A stretch of 37,812 nt of DNA from Pilibacter termitis (GCF_900167335.1 NZ_FUXI01000023.1:1-37812), one strand, 5' to 3'; positions 15,697 to 24,325 are shown, counted from the stretch's first letter. Notes: generated from the sequence alone by a model not told the origin. A program made the numbers and translations.

Positions 15697-17058
15697 ATGG
15701 AAACTATTGATAAATTATGGGATGCATTAAGTGAATATTTACAGCATACCAAAAAATTGTCTCCTGTATTTATTAAAAACTTTGTCCTTACCACACGTCC
15801 AATTTCTTTAGAGAACGGCGTATTGACGATTGTCGTCCCCTCTGACGTGCATAAGGAATTTTGGGAAGGGGACTTAGCAGATGATATTACAGTCGTTGGG
15901 TATCACGTGACACGAAAAGAAATCATTGCAAAAGTTCTCACTGAAAGTGAAGTAAATACCGAGATACCTGATGTAAGAGAAGAAATAGCGGAATTTCTCC
16001 CTTCTGCTCAAGAAGAATTTCATGCAGAGGATGCCAAACTAAATGATCGCTATACATTTGAAAACTTTGTCGAAGGAAATAGCAACAAAGTCGCACACGC
16101 TGCTGCTTTAGCCGTTGCTACTAAGCCCGGTGTAACGTACAATCCATTGTTTATTTACGGTGGGTCAGGTCTTGGGAAAACGCATTTGATGCAAGCGATT
16201 GGACATGAAATTTTAAGCAACAATCCGCTTGCAAAAATTCGTTATATTACCGCAGAAAATTTCACCAATGAATTTGTCGAATCGATTCAGAAAAAGAAAA
16301 TGTCTGAGTTCAGAGAGTACTTCCGAAATTTAGATTTGCTGATGATTGATGATGTGCAATTTATGCCAAGGGAAAGTCAGACAGAAGTTGAATTTTTCCA
16401 TACCTTTGAACAGTTGATTAACAACGGAAAAGCAATCGTTATGACAAGTGACCGGCTGCCGAAAGATTTGGATAATTTTACTGACCGAAACGTTTCTCGT
16501 TTCCAAAAAGGTTTGATTATTGATATTGCTCCGGCTGATTATGAAACACGTTTAGCGATTTTGAGAAATATACTCAAGCGTGAAAAAATAGAAGAAGTAG
16601 ACGATAAGATTTTGCAATTAATTGCTAGTCGCATTACAACACAAATTCGTGAGCTGGAAGGAGCTTGGACAACCGTTTATACGCAGGCGACCATTCGCAA
16701 TAAAGAGATCACAACAGATTTTGTAGAAGAAATTTTGGCAACGTTAAATGGAGACAGCTATAACAGCACAAAAGAGATGACCATTCTCAGCATACAAACG
16801 GTTGTAAGTGAATTTTACGGCTTAACCGTGAAAGATTTGAAAGGGAAAAAACGGATCAAAGTCGTAACCACTGCCAGACAAATCGCCATGTATCTCTCAC
16901 GTGAGCTGACAAAAGAGTCGCTACCAAAAATCGGAGCGGAGTTTGGCGGAAAAGATCATACAACGGTAATGTATGCGAGTAAAAATATCGAAAAACGTTT
17001 GAAAAATGATGAGAACTTCAAAAAAGAAGTGGATAAAATTCAATTTGCATTGAAATAG
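15697..17058 (+). CDS. dnaA: Chromosomal replication initiator DnaA
   Basis: This AAA+ ATPase binds oriC boxes and opens the duplex. Its 453 residues have an N-terminal helicase-loading domain (1-85), a variable linker, Walker A GGSGLGKTHL (about 154-163), Walker B LLMIDDVQF (about 212-220), and a C-terminal DNA-binding domain (about 360-453). The signature helix reads GGKDHTTVMYASKNIE. The usual form has HA after the TV(I/L), so the His-to-Tyr change in MYA, and TTARQ where most have FPRQ or RPRQ, are unusual. AAAGGAG precedes the ATG by 10 bases. DnaA boxes lie on both sides. Confidence 0.98.
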   Translation: METIDKLWDALSEYLQHTKKLSPVFIKNFVLTTRPISLENGVLTIVVPSDVHKEFWEGDLADDITVVGYHVTRKEIIAKVLTESEVNTEIPDVREEIAEFLPSAQEEFHAEDAKLNDRYTFENFVEGNSNKVAHAAALAVATKPGVTYNPLFIYGGSGLGKTHLMQAIGHEILSNNPLAKIRYITAENFTNEFVESIQKKKMSEFREYFRNLDLLMIDDVQFMPRESQTEVEFFHTFEQLINNGKAIVMTSDRLPKDLDNFTDRNVSRFQKGLIIDIAPADYETRLAILRNILKREKIEEVDDKILQLIASRITTQIRELEGAWTTVYTQATIRNKEITTDFVEEILATLNGDSYNSTKEMTILSIQTVVSEFYGLTVKDLKGKKRIKVVTTARQIAMYLSRELTKESLPKIGAEFGGKDHTTVMYASKNIEKRLKNDENFKKEVDKIQFALK

Positions 17059-17060
17059 GC

Positions 17061-17186
17061 TGTGGAAAACTTTTCCACTTTTCCACAGCTTTTTCACAAG
17101 CAAAATCCTATCATACTCACATATCAAACAGTTTTTCTATTTTTCCACAGCTCCTACTACTACTATATTATTTAATAATATATATA
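17061..17186 (+). other. oriC: oriC, downstream part: DnaA boxes, CTA trios and AT-rich unwinding element
   Basis: Perfect boxes lie at 17061 (reverse), 17079 and 17141. The last is followed by a GC-containing spacer (GCTC) and four consecutive CTA triplets at 17154-17165, which read 3'-GAT-5' on the other strand. A fully A/T stretch to about 17185 follows. This is the order of the basal unwinding system described for B. subtilis: box, DnaA-trios, melting region. It therefore marks the likely opening site between dnaA and dnaN. Confidence 0.8.
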
Positions 17187-17190
17187 GAGA

Positions 17191-17210
17191 GGGCACCACT
17201 AAAAATTCTC
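17191..17210. repeat. Half-copy of the MITE-like element
   Basis: GGGCACCACTAAAAATTCTC resembles one arm of the family (GGGCACCTCTAAAAACTC) and has no partner arm. It directly abuts the AT-rich unwinding stretch of oriC. Confidence 0.5.
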
Positions 17211-17236
17211 AAAAAATAAAAGAACATTAAGAAACA

Positions 17237-17266
17237 TTGTAGAAAGCTAGTATTCTTTGGTATAAT
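17237..17266 (+). promoter_or_regulatory. dnaN promoter
   Basis: TTGTAG, 18 bases, TATAAT with an extended -10 (TGGTATAAT), 28 bases before the start codon. Confidence 0.65.
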
Positions 17267-17293
17267 AAAGAAAAAATGAATGGAGGAAAGTGA

Positions 17294-18427
17294 ATGTTAC
17301 ATTTTTCAATGAGTCGTGATGTATTTAAAAGTCAGTTATTGATTACAAGTAAAGCAATTGAAAGCAAAACAACCATGCCAATTTTAACAGGGGTGAAATT
17401 GTTATTAGTTGAGGATAAACTTACCCTTACAGGTTCAAATGTAGATATTTCGTTGATTACAACAATTGACATTAAAGATGAAAAAGCAGATATGAAAGTT
17501 TATGATAAAGGAGGAATTGTCCTAGATGCCAATTTCCTTTTGAAAATTATTTCTAGTTTACCTGAAAAGACTTTTACACTAGAAGTTTTAGAAAACTCAC
17601 AAGTGCATATTACAAGCGGAAAAGCTGATTATGTGGTTAATGGTTTGGATATTGAAAACTATCCTCGCTTGCCTGAAGTGACAAGTCAAAAACCACTTAC
17701 TTTGCCACTTGCATTAGTTAAACAAGTAATCAATGAAACAGTTTTTGCTGTATCCAAACATGAATCGAAACCAATTTTGACAGGGGTTCATCTCATGCTT
17801 CAAGATGCTACGCTAAAAGCTGTCGCAACAGATTCTCACCGTTTATCGCAACGCATTATTACTCTTGAAAACGACGGAGAAAACTTTGACGTTGTCTTAC
17901 CAGGAAAAAGTTTGCAGCATATTAGCTCTATTTTCGGTGAAGAAAATGAAGAAATTACGCTACACATTACTTCTTCGCAAATTTTGTTTAAAACAGAAAA
18001 TATCTCTTATTATTCTCGACTTTTGGAAGGAAATTATCCTGATACCGATCGCTTGATTCCTTCGCAATGTTCTACAAGTGTTACATTTGAAACGTCTGAA
18101 ATCTCAAGTGCAATCAATCGTGCAAGTTTGATGAGTCACGAAGGGCAAAGCAATATCGTTCGTCTTGAAATCAAATCTGGAAAAATAACACTTTTTGGAA
18201 ATTCACCAGAAGTAGGTCGATTTGATGAAGAATTGTCTCCTGAAAAAGTCGAAGGGGAAGATTTAACGATTAGTTTCAATCCTGACTATATGAAAGATGC
18301 CTTGCGTGCCTTTGGAAAAAGTCATATTGAAATTCAATTTATCGCTCCTATTCGTCCGTTTACTCTTCGTCCAACAGAAGAAAATGGAGAATTTGTGCAA
18401 CTCATTACACCTGTTCGTACTTCTTAA
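17294..18427 (+). CDS. dnaN: DNA polymerase III sliding clamp (beta subunit)
   Basis: The 377-residue ring protein tethers DNA polymerase III to the template. Three repeated clamp domains are visible: SKAIESKTTMPILTGVKL near residue 17, AVSKHESKPILTGVHL near residue 151 with TDSHRLS following, and the C-terminal domain ending FTLRPT, then LITPVRT. GGAGG precedes the ATG by 7 bases. It follows dnaA as usual, but yaaA, recF and gyrB do not follow it. Confidence 0.97.
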   Translation: MLHFSMSRDVFKSQLLITSKAIESKTTMPILTGVKLLLVEDKLTLTGSNVDISLITTIDIKDEKADMKVYDKGGIVLDANFLLKIISSLPEKTFTLEVLENSQVHITSGKADYVVNGLDIENYPRLPEVTSQKPLTLPLALVKQVINETVFAVSKHESKPILTGVHLMLQDATLKAVATDSHRLSQRIITLENDGENFDVVLPGKSLQHISSIFGEENEEITLHITSSQILFKTENISYYSRLLEGNYPDTDRLIPSQCSTSVTFETSEISSAINRASLMSHEGQSNIVRLEIKSGKITLFGNSPEVGRFDEELSPEKVEGEDLTISFNPDYMKDALRAFGKSHIEIQFIAPIRPFTLRPTEENGEFVQLITPVRTS

Positions 18428-18473
18428 AAATGAAATATTTTGAGTACGCTAAAGAAAAGTAAAACTATGTTTA

Positions 18474-18528
18474 GGGCAACTTTAAAAACTCTGCTTAAGG
18501 TTAAATTAGCTAGTTTTTAGAGTTACCC
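18474..18528. repeat. MITE-like palindrome, 55 bp, after dnaN
   Basis: The ends are GGGCAACTTTAAAAACTC and TTTTTAGAGTTACCC, with the core TGCTTAAGGTTAAATTAGC. TTTA flanks both sides. It marks one side of the place where yaaA-recF-gyrB would be expected. Confidence 0.75.
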
Positions 18529-18553
18529 TTTAACTATTCATAGGAGAAATGTC

Positions 18554-18739
18554 ATGAAATCTATCGCTAGAAGTATCTACTTGTCCACCTCTTTTTCGCT
18601 CGTTTTTGTTATTTATTATTGGTATTCAACAGATTCAGCTAGTTATAATCAAGCATTATGGCTATTTCCAATTGTGTTATTTCTTTTGGCAATTGTTCCT
18701 GTTTTGTTGGATTACAAAAAAAATAATGAAATCAAATAA
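18554..18739 (+). CDS. Small membrane protein, unknown
   Basis: The product is 61 residues with two hydrophobic segments (about 8-24 and 34-52) and a charged tail YKKNNEIK. AGGAGA precedes the ATG. It occupies the slot between dnaN and gyrA where recF and gyrB normally lie, and a palindromic element flanks it on each side. I do not recognise the family. Confidence 0.55.
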   Translation: MKSIARSIYLSTSFSLVFVIYYWYSTDSASYNQALWLFPIVLFLLAIVPVLLDYKKNNEIK

Positions 18740-18744
18740 ATTAT

Positions 18745-18799
18745 GGACACCTTTAAAATTAGCACACGCATTGCGTGTGTTTTTTCATTAGAGTTATCC
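18745..18799 (+). repeat. MITE-like element carrying a terminator in its centre
   Basis: The outer arms are GGACACCTTTAAAATTAG and ATTAGAGTTATCC. The centre (18762-18786) is a compact hairpin CACACG-CATTG-CGTGTG followed by seven T. It ends the transcript of the small membrane gene before gyrA. Confidence 0.7.
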
Positions 18800-18887
18800 T
18801 AAAGTTTTCTACCTCTAAGAAAAGGCAGGAAAAATCTCTATTTTCCTCATTTTCTTTTTGAGTACTTCGCAATTTACTGTTTTTTTG

Positions 18888-18896
18888 TGGTATAAT
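18888..18896 (+). promoter_or_regulatory. gyrA promoter (extended -10)
   Basis: TGGTATAAT is an extended -10 element 40 bases before the gyrA GTG. No convincing -35 is found at 17 bases. gyrA therefore has its own promoter rather than depending on gyrB. Confidence 0.6.
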
Positions 18897-18935
18897 AGTA
18901 AGGTATAGACCCTTTTTAAAAAGGAGAAGAAAAAA

Positions 18936-21386
18936 GTGGAAGATAAAAATATTATTGATGTAAATCTGAGTCAGGAGATGCGTGATAGCTTTATTGACTA
19001 TGCGATGAGTGTTATCGTTGCTCGTGCCTTGCCAGATGTTCGAGATGGATTAAAACCAGTGCATAGACGTATTTTGTACGGAATGAATGAACTTGGTGTA
19101 ACAAGTGATAAGCCACATAAAAAATCTGCTCGTATTGTTGGGGATGTAATGGGGAAATATCACCCACACGGTGACTCCTCTATTTACGAGGCTATGGTGC
19201 GTATGGCACAGCCTTGGAGTTATCGCCAAATGCTTGTAGACGGTCATGGAAACTTTGGTTCAATGGACGGAGACAAGGCAGCGGCAATGCGTTATACAGA
19301 GGCACGCATGAGCAAAATTGCCATGGAGATGTTGCGTGATATTAATAAAAATACTGTTGATTTCATCAGTAACTATGACGATACAGAACGTGAACCGCAA
19401 GTGTTGCCCGCAAGATTTCCTAATCTTTTAGTCAATGGAACGACAGGAATTGCGGTAGGGATGGCAACCAATATTCCACCGCACAATTTAGGTGAAACCA
19501 TTGATGCAATCAATCTTGTCATGGAAAATCCTGATGTTACAGTAGCAGAATTAATGGAAGTGATTCCGGGTCCAGATTTTCCTACTGCTGCACTTGTTAT
19601 GGGGAAAAGTGGTATTAGAAAAGCCTACGAAACAGGAAAAGGATCTATTACCATTCGCTCAAGAGTGGAAATGGAAGAAACATCAAGTGGGAAAGAACGC
19701 ATTGTTGTAACGGAATTGCCGTATGTTGTCAACAAAGAAACGCTGGTCAAAAAAATTGCTGAATTGGTTCGTGATAAGCGAGTGGACGGCATTACTGCAC
19801 TTCGTGATGAAAGTAATCGTGAAGGGATACGTGTAGTTATCGAAGTTCGCCGTGATGTATCAGCAAGTGTAGTATTAAACAATCTTTATAAAATGACTCA
19901 ATTGCAAACAAGTTTTGGTTTCAATATGCTTGCTATTGTCAATGGTGCTCCTAAATTGCTTTCATTGAAACAAATTTTAGAGCATTATATCGAGCATCAA
20001 AAAGAAATTATTGTTCGCAGAACAGAATTTGACAAAGCAAAAGCAGAGGCTCGGGCTCATATTTTAGAAGGATTGCGAATCGCACTTGACCATATTGATG
20101 AAATTATTGCAATTATTCGTGGCAGTGAGACCGATTCTATCGCTCAAACGGAATTGATGAATCGTTTTGAGCTTTCTGAAAAACAATCGCAAGCAATTTT
20201 GGATATGCGTTTGCGTCGTTTGACAGGTTTGGAACGTGACAAATTAGAGGAAGAATACCAAAATCTTTTAGAATTAATCAAGGATTTAGCAGATATTTTG
20301 GCACGTCCAGAGCGTGTAGTTCAAATTATCAAAGATGAACTTTCAGAAATTCGTCGTAAATATGATGATAAGCGTAGAACGGAACTTCTAGTTGGTGAAG
20401 TCTTGAGTTTAGAAGATGAAGATTTGATTGAAGAAGAAGAAGTAATTTTGACCTTGTCGAATAACGGCTACATCAAACGCATGGCGGCAACAGAGTTTCG
20501 TGCTCAAAAACGTGGCGGTCGTGGCGTTCAAGGAATGGGTGTCAACGATGATGACTTTGTCAAAACTATTTTAGCAACGAATACTCATGACACGCTCCTA
20601 TTCTTTACGAATAGAGGAAGAGTATTGCGTAGCAAAGGTTATGAAATTCCAGAATATGGCAGAAGTGCAAAAGGGATTCCAATTGTCAACTTGCTAGGAA
20701 TTGACTCTAATGAAAAAGTGAAAATGATTCTTTCCGTTTCTGGTCAGGCTCAAGAAGGGCATCAGCTATTCTTTACAACAAAACAAGGAATTGTGAAACG
20801 TGTGAGTGCAGGAGAATTTGCGAATATCCGTTCTAATGGATTGAAAGCAATCAATTTAAAAGATGATGACGAGTTGATTAACGTAATTCCAACAGACGGG
20901 AAACAGACGATTTTCATTGCAACGGCAAATGGTTATTTAGTTCGTTTCGAGGAAGAAGTCGTGCGTTCTATGGGACGAACTGCCGCTGGTGTGCGTGGGA
21001 TTCGTTTACGTGAAGGTGATTATGTCGTAGGTAGTGATGTTTTGACAGATGATAAAGAAGTATTGATTATCACAGAAAATGGCTACGGAAAACGTACAAT
21101 TGGCTCAGAATATGCGGTAAAAGGTCGTGGCGGTAAAGGAATGAAAACTGCTAACGTAACCGAGAAAAACGGAAAACTTGTAGGTGTCGCAACGGTTGCA
21201 GGTGATGAGGACATTATGCTTATCAATGATAAAGGTGTAATCATTCGTTTTGCAGTCGCAGATGTTTCCCAAACAGGTCGTAGTACGCAAGGAGTAAAAG
21301 TTATGCGTATGGAAGACAATGCAAAAGTCGTAACAATGGCGATTACTGAAAAAGAAGAAACAAATGATGTAACTGAAGAAGAATAA
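18936..21386 (+). CDS. gyrA: DNA gyrase subunit A
   Basis: This type II topoisomerase subunit cleaves and rejoins DNA while GyrB supplies ATP. Its 816 residues show [17 protein letters not shown], with Ser and Glu at the quinolone-resistance positions (wild-type form), and the catalytic Tyr in [10 protein letters not shown]. The C-terminal beta-pinwheel has the GyrA box [10 protein letters not shown], which separates it from ParC. The start is GTG with AAGGAGA upstream. It has its own promoter and terminator. gyrB is not adjacent, contrary to the usual gyrB-gyrA pair. Confidence 0.97.
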   Translation: MEDKNIIDVNLSQEMRDSFIDYAMSVIVARALPDVRDGLKPVHRRILYGMNELGVTSDKPHKKSARIVGDVMGKYHPHGDSSIYEAMVRMAQPWSYRQMLVDGHGNFGSMDGDKAAAMRYTEARMSKIAMEMLRDINKNTVDFISNYDDTEREPQVLPARFPNLLVNGTTGIAVGMATNIPPHNLGETIDAINLVMENPDVTVAELMEVIPGPDFPTAALVMGKSGIRKAYETGKGSITIRSRVEMEETSSGKERIVVTELPYVVNKETLVKKIAELVRDKRVDGITALRDESNREGIRVVIEVRRDVSASVVLNNLYKMTQLQTSFGFNMLAIVNGAPKLLSLKQILEHYIEHQKEIIVRRTEFDKAKAEARAHILEGLRIALDHIDEIIAIIRGSETDSIAQTELMNRFELSEKQSQAILDMRLRRLTGLERDKLEEEYQNLLELIKDLADILARPERVVQIIKDELSEIRRKYDDKRRTELLVGEVLSLEDEDLIEEEEVILTLSNNGYIKRMAATEFRAQKRGGRGVQGMGVNDDDFVKTILATNTHDTLLFFTNRGRVLRSKGYEIPEYGRSAKGIPIVNLLGIDSNEKVKMILSVSGQAQEGHQLFFTTKQGIVKRVSAGEFANIRSNGLKAINLKDDDELINVIPTDGKQTIFIATANGYLVRFEEEVVRSMGRTAAGVRGIRLREGDYVVGSDVLTDDKEVLIITENGYGKRTIGSEYAVKGRGGKGMKTANVTEKNGKLVGVATVAGDEDIMLINDKGVIIRFAVADVSQTGRSTQGVKVMRMEDNAKVVTMAITEKEETNDVTEEE

Positions 21387-21392
21387 TATTGA

Positions 21393-21432
21393 CAACAGGT
21401 TTAACGGAAAATGTTAAATCTGTTGTTTTTTC
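21393..21432 (+). terminator. gyrA terminator
   Basis: AACAG-TTTAAC pairs with GTTAAA-CTGTT around a 7-base loop and is followed by GTTTTTTC, 7 bases after the gyrA stop. Confidence 0.8.
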
Positions 21433-21445
21433 TTTTAGAAAAAAT

Positions 21446-21461
21446 TGTTTCACGTGAAACA
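21446..21461. promoter_or_regulatory. parS: parS site 1
   Basis: TGTTTCACGTGAAACA is a perfect 16-base match to the ParB (Spo0J) centromere sequence. It lies 14 bases beyond the gyrA terminator, about 4 kb from oriC. Confidence 0.92.
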
Positions 21462-21491
21462 TTAAAAAAATGTGAAACCACATGATATTCG

Positions 21492-21521
21492 TTGTAAAAC
21501 AAGTAGGTTCTGTACTAAAAT
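21492..21521 (+). promoter_or_regulatory. Promoter of the polysaccharide deacetylase gene
   Basis: TTGTAA, 18 bases, TAAAAT, about 40 bases before the start codon. Confidence 0.5.
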
Positions 21522-21560
21522 AGAAACATAGGTCAAAAAGGTAGAAGAGGGAAAATGTAG

Positions 21561-22997
21561 ATGAAATTGAGAACAAAAATATTAATGAGTGTGGCAATTA
21601 TTGCTGCTTTATCTGTTGGGGTTACTGCTGGTTTCATGATGAAATCTAATGAAGATTTACACGTTCAAGCAAGTCTTGAAGATAAAGTGAGGAGCAAAGT
21701 GGTAGAAGGTGTAGAAGAACATTCCATTCTTGAAAATGAAGAGTATCATATTGTTGTGGATTATCCAAAAACTGACAATGAAACAATCAATCAAGATTTG
21801 AAAACTTTTGCTGAAAGTAACATTAACGTGTTTAAAGCAAAAGCAAATCAGATAGACGACAAAAAGAAAAAAAATAGTGAGTTTCTCATGTCATTTGATA
21901 CGACAAAAGCAGGAAATTTGCTTGGTTTTCGCTATGAGATGATTACGCAACTTGCATCTTCAAAAAATCAATCAACCGAAATGGAAACTCGAACATACAA
22001 TTTAACTTCTGGAAAAATTGTTACGATTGCAGATGTATTTCAAGAGCAGGATGGTTTGAAATTAGTTTCGGAATATCTTTATAAGAAATTAGAGGCAAAT
22101 GCTGAGGATAAAGAGGCATTGAAAAAAGGACTTACTCCAGATGTTCAAAATTATCAGCGTTTCTTACTAGACGAAGAAAATTTAACACTTTTCTTCACTC
22201 CGCAACAATTTGACAATAAAAATGCGAGTATAAAAGAATATAAAATTCCACTTGCGGTGATGACAAGTATTCTCAAACCAGAATTTGTGACTGAAAAAGC
22301 CAAACAAATGGCTACGTCTACGACAGAAGAAAAAATTCAATCCACTGAGATGACCGTATCGAAAGATCAATCATTGGTAGGGAAAAAATTAGTGGCTTTG
22401 ACGTATGATGACGGACCAAGTCCAACTTCGACACCAGCGTTACTTGCTTACTTGAAAGAGCAAAATATTCCTGCGACTTTCTTCGTTTTGGGAAGTGAGG
22501 CGAGCAAGTATCCTGATATTGTGAAACAAGCATATGATAATGGCAACCAAATTGCTTCACACACGTATCATCATTTAAATTTACCAACTCTTTCTGCGGA
22601 TAAGCAAAAAGAAGAAATTCATAATACAGAAGAAGTAATTGAAAAGATTATCGGTAAACGTCCGAATTTGATGCGACCGCCTTATGGTGCGTTCAATGAG
22701 CAAATTGCAACAGAGGCAAATTGTGGCATTGCTTTGTGGAATGTGGACTCGCTTGATTGGCAAAGTAAAAATCCTACGGCGATTTATAACACGATTACTG
22801 CGAATACATTTGACGGTAGTATCATTTTGATGCACGATATTTATATGACAAGTGTAGAGGGGACGAAACAAGTTGTGCCAGCGTTGAAAGCACAAGGTTA
22901 TACTTTTGTGACACTGAATCAATTAATCGGTGCAAGAAGTGAATACAAGGCAGGTCAAGCCTATTATCTTGTAACGCCAGATGGGAAATTGAGATAA
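21561..22997 (+). CDS. Membrane-anchored polysaccharide deacetylase (PgdA/PdaC-like)
   Basis: The enzyme probably removes acetyl groups from peptidoglycan amino sugars, a common route to lysozyme resistance. Its 478 residues have an N-terminal signal anchor (about 7-25) and a DUF3298/RsiV-like domain (about 55-240). The C-terminal NodB domain has TYDDGPS (about 278-284), SHTYHHLNLP (metal-binding His pair), RPPYGAF, LWNVDSLDW and ILMHDI. All five catalytic motifs are intact. The domain order recalls B. subtilis PdaC and streptococcal PgdA. It stands alone between gyrA and rpsF, with its own promoter and terminator. Confidence 0.88.
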   Translation: MKLRTKILMSVAIIAALSVGVTAGFMMKSNEDLHVQASLEDKVRSKVVEGVEEHSILENEEYHIVVDYPKTDNETINQDLKTFAESNINVFKAKANQIDDKKKKNSEFLMSFDTTKAGNLLGFRYEMITQLASSKNQSTEMETRTYNLTSGKIVTIADVFQEQDGLKLVSEYLYKKLEANAEDKEALKKGLTPDVQNYQRFLLDEENLTLFFTPQQFDNKNASIKEYKIPLAVMTSILKPEFVTEKAKQMATSTTEEKIQSTEMTVSKDQSLVGKKLVALTYDDGPSPTSTPALLAYLKEQNIPATFFVLGSEASKYPDIVKQAYDNGNQIASHTYHHLNLPTLSADKQKEEIHNTEEVIEKIIGKRPNLMRPPYGAFNEQIATEANCGIALWNVDSLDWQSKNPTAIYNTITANTFDGSIILMHDIYMTSVEGTKQVVPALKAQGYTFVTLNQLIGARSEYKAGQAYYLVTPDGKLR

Positions 22998-23005
22998 AAG
23001 AGAAA

Positions 23006-23048
23006 TGCACGTTTATTCCTTAGGGGGAATGAGCGTGTTTTTTTTTTG
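23006..23048 (+). terminator. Terminator of the deacetylase gene
   Basis: GCACGTTTATTCC pairs with GGGAATGAGCGTG and runs into eleven T. The following long-hairpin repeat begins at the end of this T-run. Confidence 0.85.
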
Positions 23049-23314
23049 GTCGCTGTTCGCAACAGCACTGGAAACTATGTTTCCAGCAAGTAAATGCTGT
23101 GGCTCACTACGACAAAACCCTGAACGCCCCTCTTCGCTTTTCTCTGTCTAGCTACGAGGGGCTGAAGTCTGGCAACTGCTCACCATGTCGCTTGAAGCTA
23201 CGCTTCAATGCTAGTCTTTCAAGAATCTTTGGTTCTTAGAAAGATTGTATGCGAAACGAAGTGTAGTAGTAAATAAACGACATGGTTCGCTGTTGCAGAC
23301 TTCAAACCGCCCCT
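23048..23314. repeat. Two long-hairpin repeats, one truncated and one of the extended type
   Basis: Unit 23048-23131 lacks its outer left arm; the terminator's T-run takes its place. It carries the CTGGAAAC/GTTTCCAG tip. The linker at 23133-23155 joins it to unit 23157-23314 (158 bp), whose tip holds an extra ~80-base segment with its own hairpins (CTTGAAGC-TAC-GCTTCAA, then CTTTCAAGAA/TTCTTAGAAAG). In this unit the CCATGTCG/CGACATGG stem is perfect, where the rel array has one mismatch. It fills much of the 455-base gap before rpsF. Confidence 0.85.
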
Positions 23315-23339
23315 CTTTGCTTTTCTTGTTATATAAAAC

Positions 23340-23368
23340 TTGTCAAGTGGGGGAAAAAGGTGTATAAT
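23340..23368 (+). promoter_or_regulatory. rpsF-ssb-rpsR promoter
   Basis: TTGTCA, 17 bases, TATAAT is a near-perfect sigma-A promoter, giving an ~80-base leader before rpsF. Confidence 0.85.
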
Positions 23369-23404
23369 TTACTTTCGTGAGTAACTCGAAAGAGCTTGCT
23401 CCTT

Positions 23405-23425
23405 ACGCAAGGAATTTTCTTGCGT
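23405..23425 (+). promoter_or_regulatory. Hairpin in the rpsF leader
   Basis: ACGCAAG pairs perfectly with CTTGCGT around a 7-base loop, between the promoter and the AAGGAGGTG site. The CCG triplet expected of the S6:S18-binding leader motif is not present in the leader, so its role in autoregulation is uncertain. Confidence 0.5.
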
Positions 23426-23452
23426 CATAGACCATAAGGAGGTGCAAAATCA

Positions 23453-23746
23453 ATGACAAACTACGAAATTCTTTACTTGATTCGTCCAAACATTGATGAG
23501 GAAGCAAAAGCTGCTTTGGTAGAACGTTTTGATACGATTTTGAAAGACAACGGTGGAGAAATCACTGAGTCTAAAGATTGGGAAAAACGTCGCTTAGCAT
23601 ACGAAATTCAAGGATTCCGTGAAGGAATCTACCATATCGTAAACGTTTCTGCTCTATCAACTGCTAATGCAATCAATGAATTTGATCGTTTAGCAAAAAT
23701 CAATGACGATATCTTGCGTCACATGATTGTTAAATTAGAGGCTTAA
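23453..23746 (+). CDS. rpsF: 30S ribosomal protein S6
   Basis: The 97-residue, full-length protein starts [17 protein letters not shown] and contains [11 protein letters not shown]-like [17 protein letters not shown]. It dimerises with S18 on the platform of the small subunit. AAGGAGGTG lies 9 bases before the ATG. It is first in the rpsF-ssb-rpsR operon. Confidence 0.97.
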   Translation: MTNYEILYLIRPNIDEEAKAALVERFDTILKDNGGEITESKDWEKRRLAYEIQGFREGIYHIVNVSALSTANAINEFDRLAKINDDILRHMIVKLEA

Positions 23747-23764
23747 TTTAATACTGATGGAAAT

Positions 23765-23780
23765 TGTTTCACGTGAAACA
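23765..23780. promoter_or_regulatory. parS: parS site 2, inside the rpsF-ssb-rpsR operon
   Basis: This is a perfect TGTTTCACGTGAAACA in the 60-base gap between rpsF and ssb, just before the ssb ribosome-binding site. The flanking bases extend the palindrome to ATTGTTTCACGTGAAACAAT. Confidence 0.92.
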
Positions 23781-23806
23781 ATCAAGAAATGAAAAGGAGG
23801 TGCGGT

Positions 23807-24325
23807 ATGATTAATAATGTTGTTTTAGCTGGTAGATTAACAAAAGATGCTGAATTACGTTATACAGGTAGCGGACGTGCAGTGGCGACTTTTACTCTTG
23901 CAGTAAACCGTCAATTCACAAACGCACAAGGACAGCGTGAAGCAGATTTTATCAATGTCGTGGCATGGGGAAAAACTGCGGAAACTATTTCGCAATATAC
24001 GCGTAAAGGTTCATTGATTGGCGTAACGGGTCGTATTCAAACGAGAAATTACGAAAATCAACAGGGACAGCGTGTGTATGTTACTGAAGTAGTAGCAGAT
24101 AATTTTACATTCCTTGAAAGTCGTGGGTCAAATGAGCAACGTGGATTTGACAATGGCAACAATTTTGGTGGAATGCAACAACAAAATGCTCCTCAAGCGA
24201 ATTACACGAATCAAACACCACCAGTTCAGACTGCTGCAAGTAATCAACAACCGAACTTCGCACGAGATGATATGTTTGGTGGAGATTCACCGATAGATAT
24301 TCCGGATGATGATTTACCATTCTAA
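23807..24325 (+). CDS. ssb: Single-stranded DNA-binding protein
   Basis: The 172-residue protein has an N-terminal OB-fold (1-105) beginning [20 protein letters not shown], a Q/N-rich flexible linker, and the acidic tip DIPDDDLPF that recruits partners such as PriA and RecO. AAGGAGGTG lies 4 bases before the ATG at 23807; an in-frame upstream ATG at 23789 lies before that site and is rejected. The gene sits between rpsF and rpsR as in most Firmicutes. Confidence 0.97.
   Translation: MINNVVLAGRLTKDAELRYTGSGRAVATFTLAVNRQFTNAQGQREADFINVVAWGKTAETISQYTRKGSLIGVTGRIQTRNYENQQGQRVYVTEVVADNFTFLESRGSNEQRGFDNGNNFGGMQQQNAPQANYTNQTPPVQTAASNQQPNFARDDMFGGDSPIDIPDDDLPF

Noticed and set aside
18936-21386. Considered parC (topoisomerase IV) because gyrB is not adjacent.
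   Set aside because: The C-terminal GyrA box [10 protein letters not shown] and the location near dnaN and rpsF identify gyrA.
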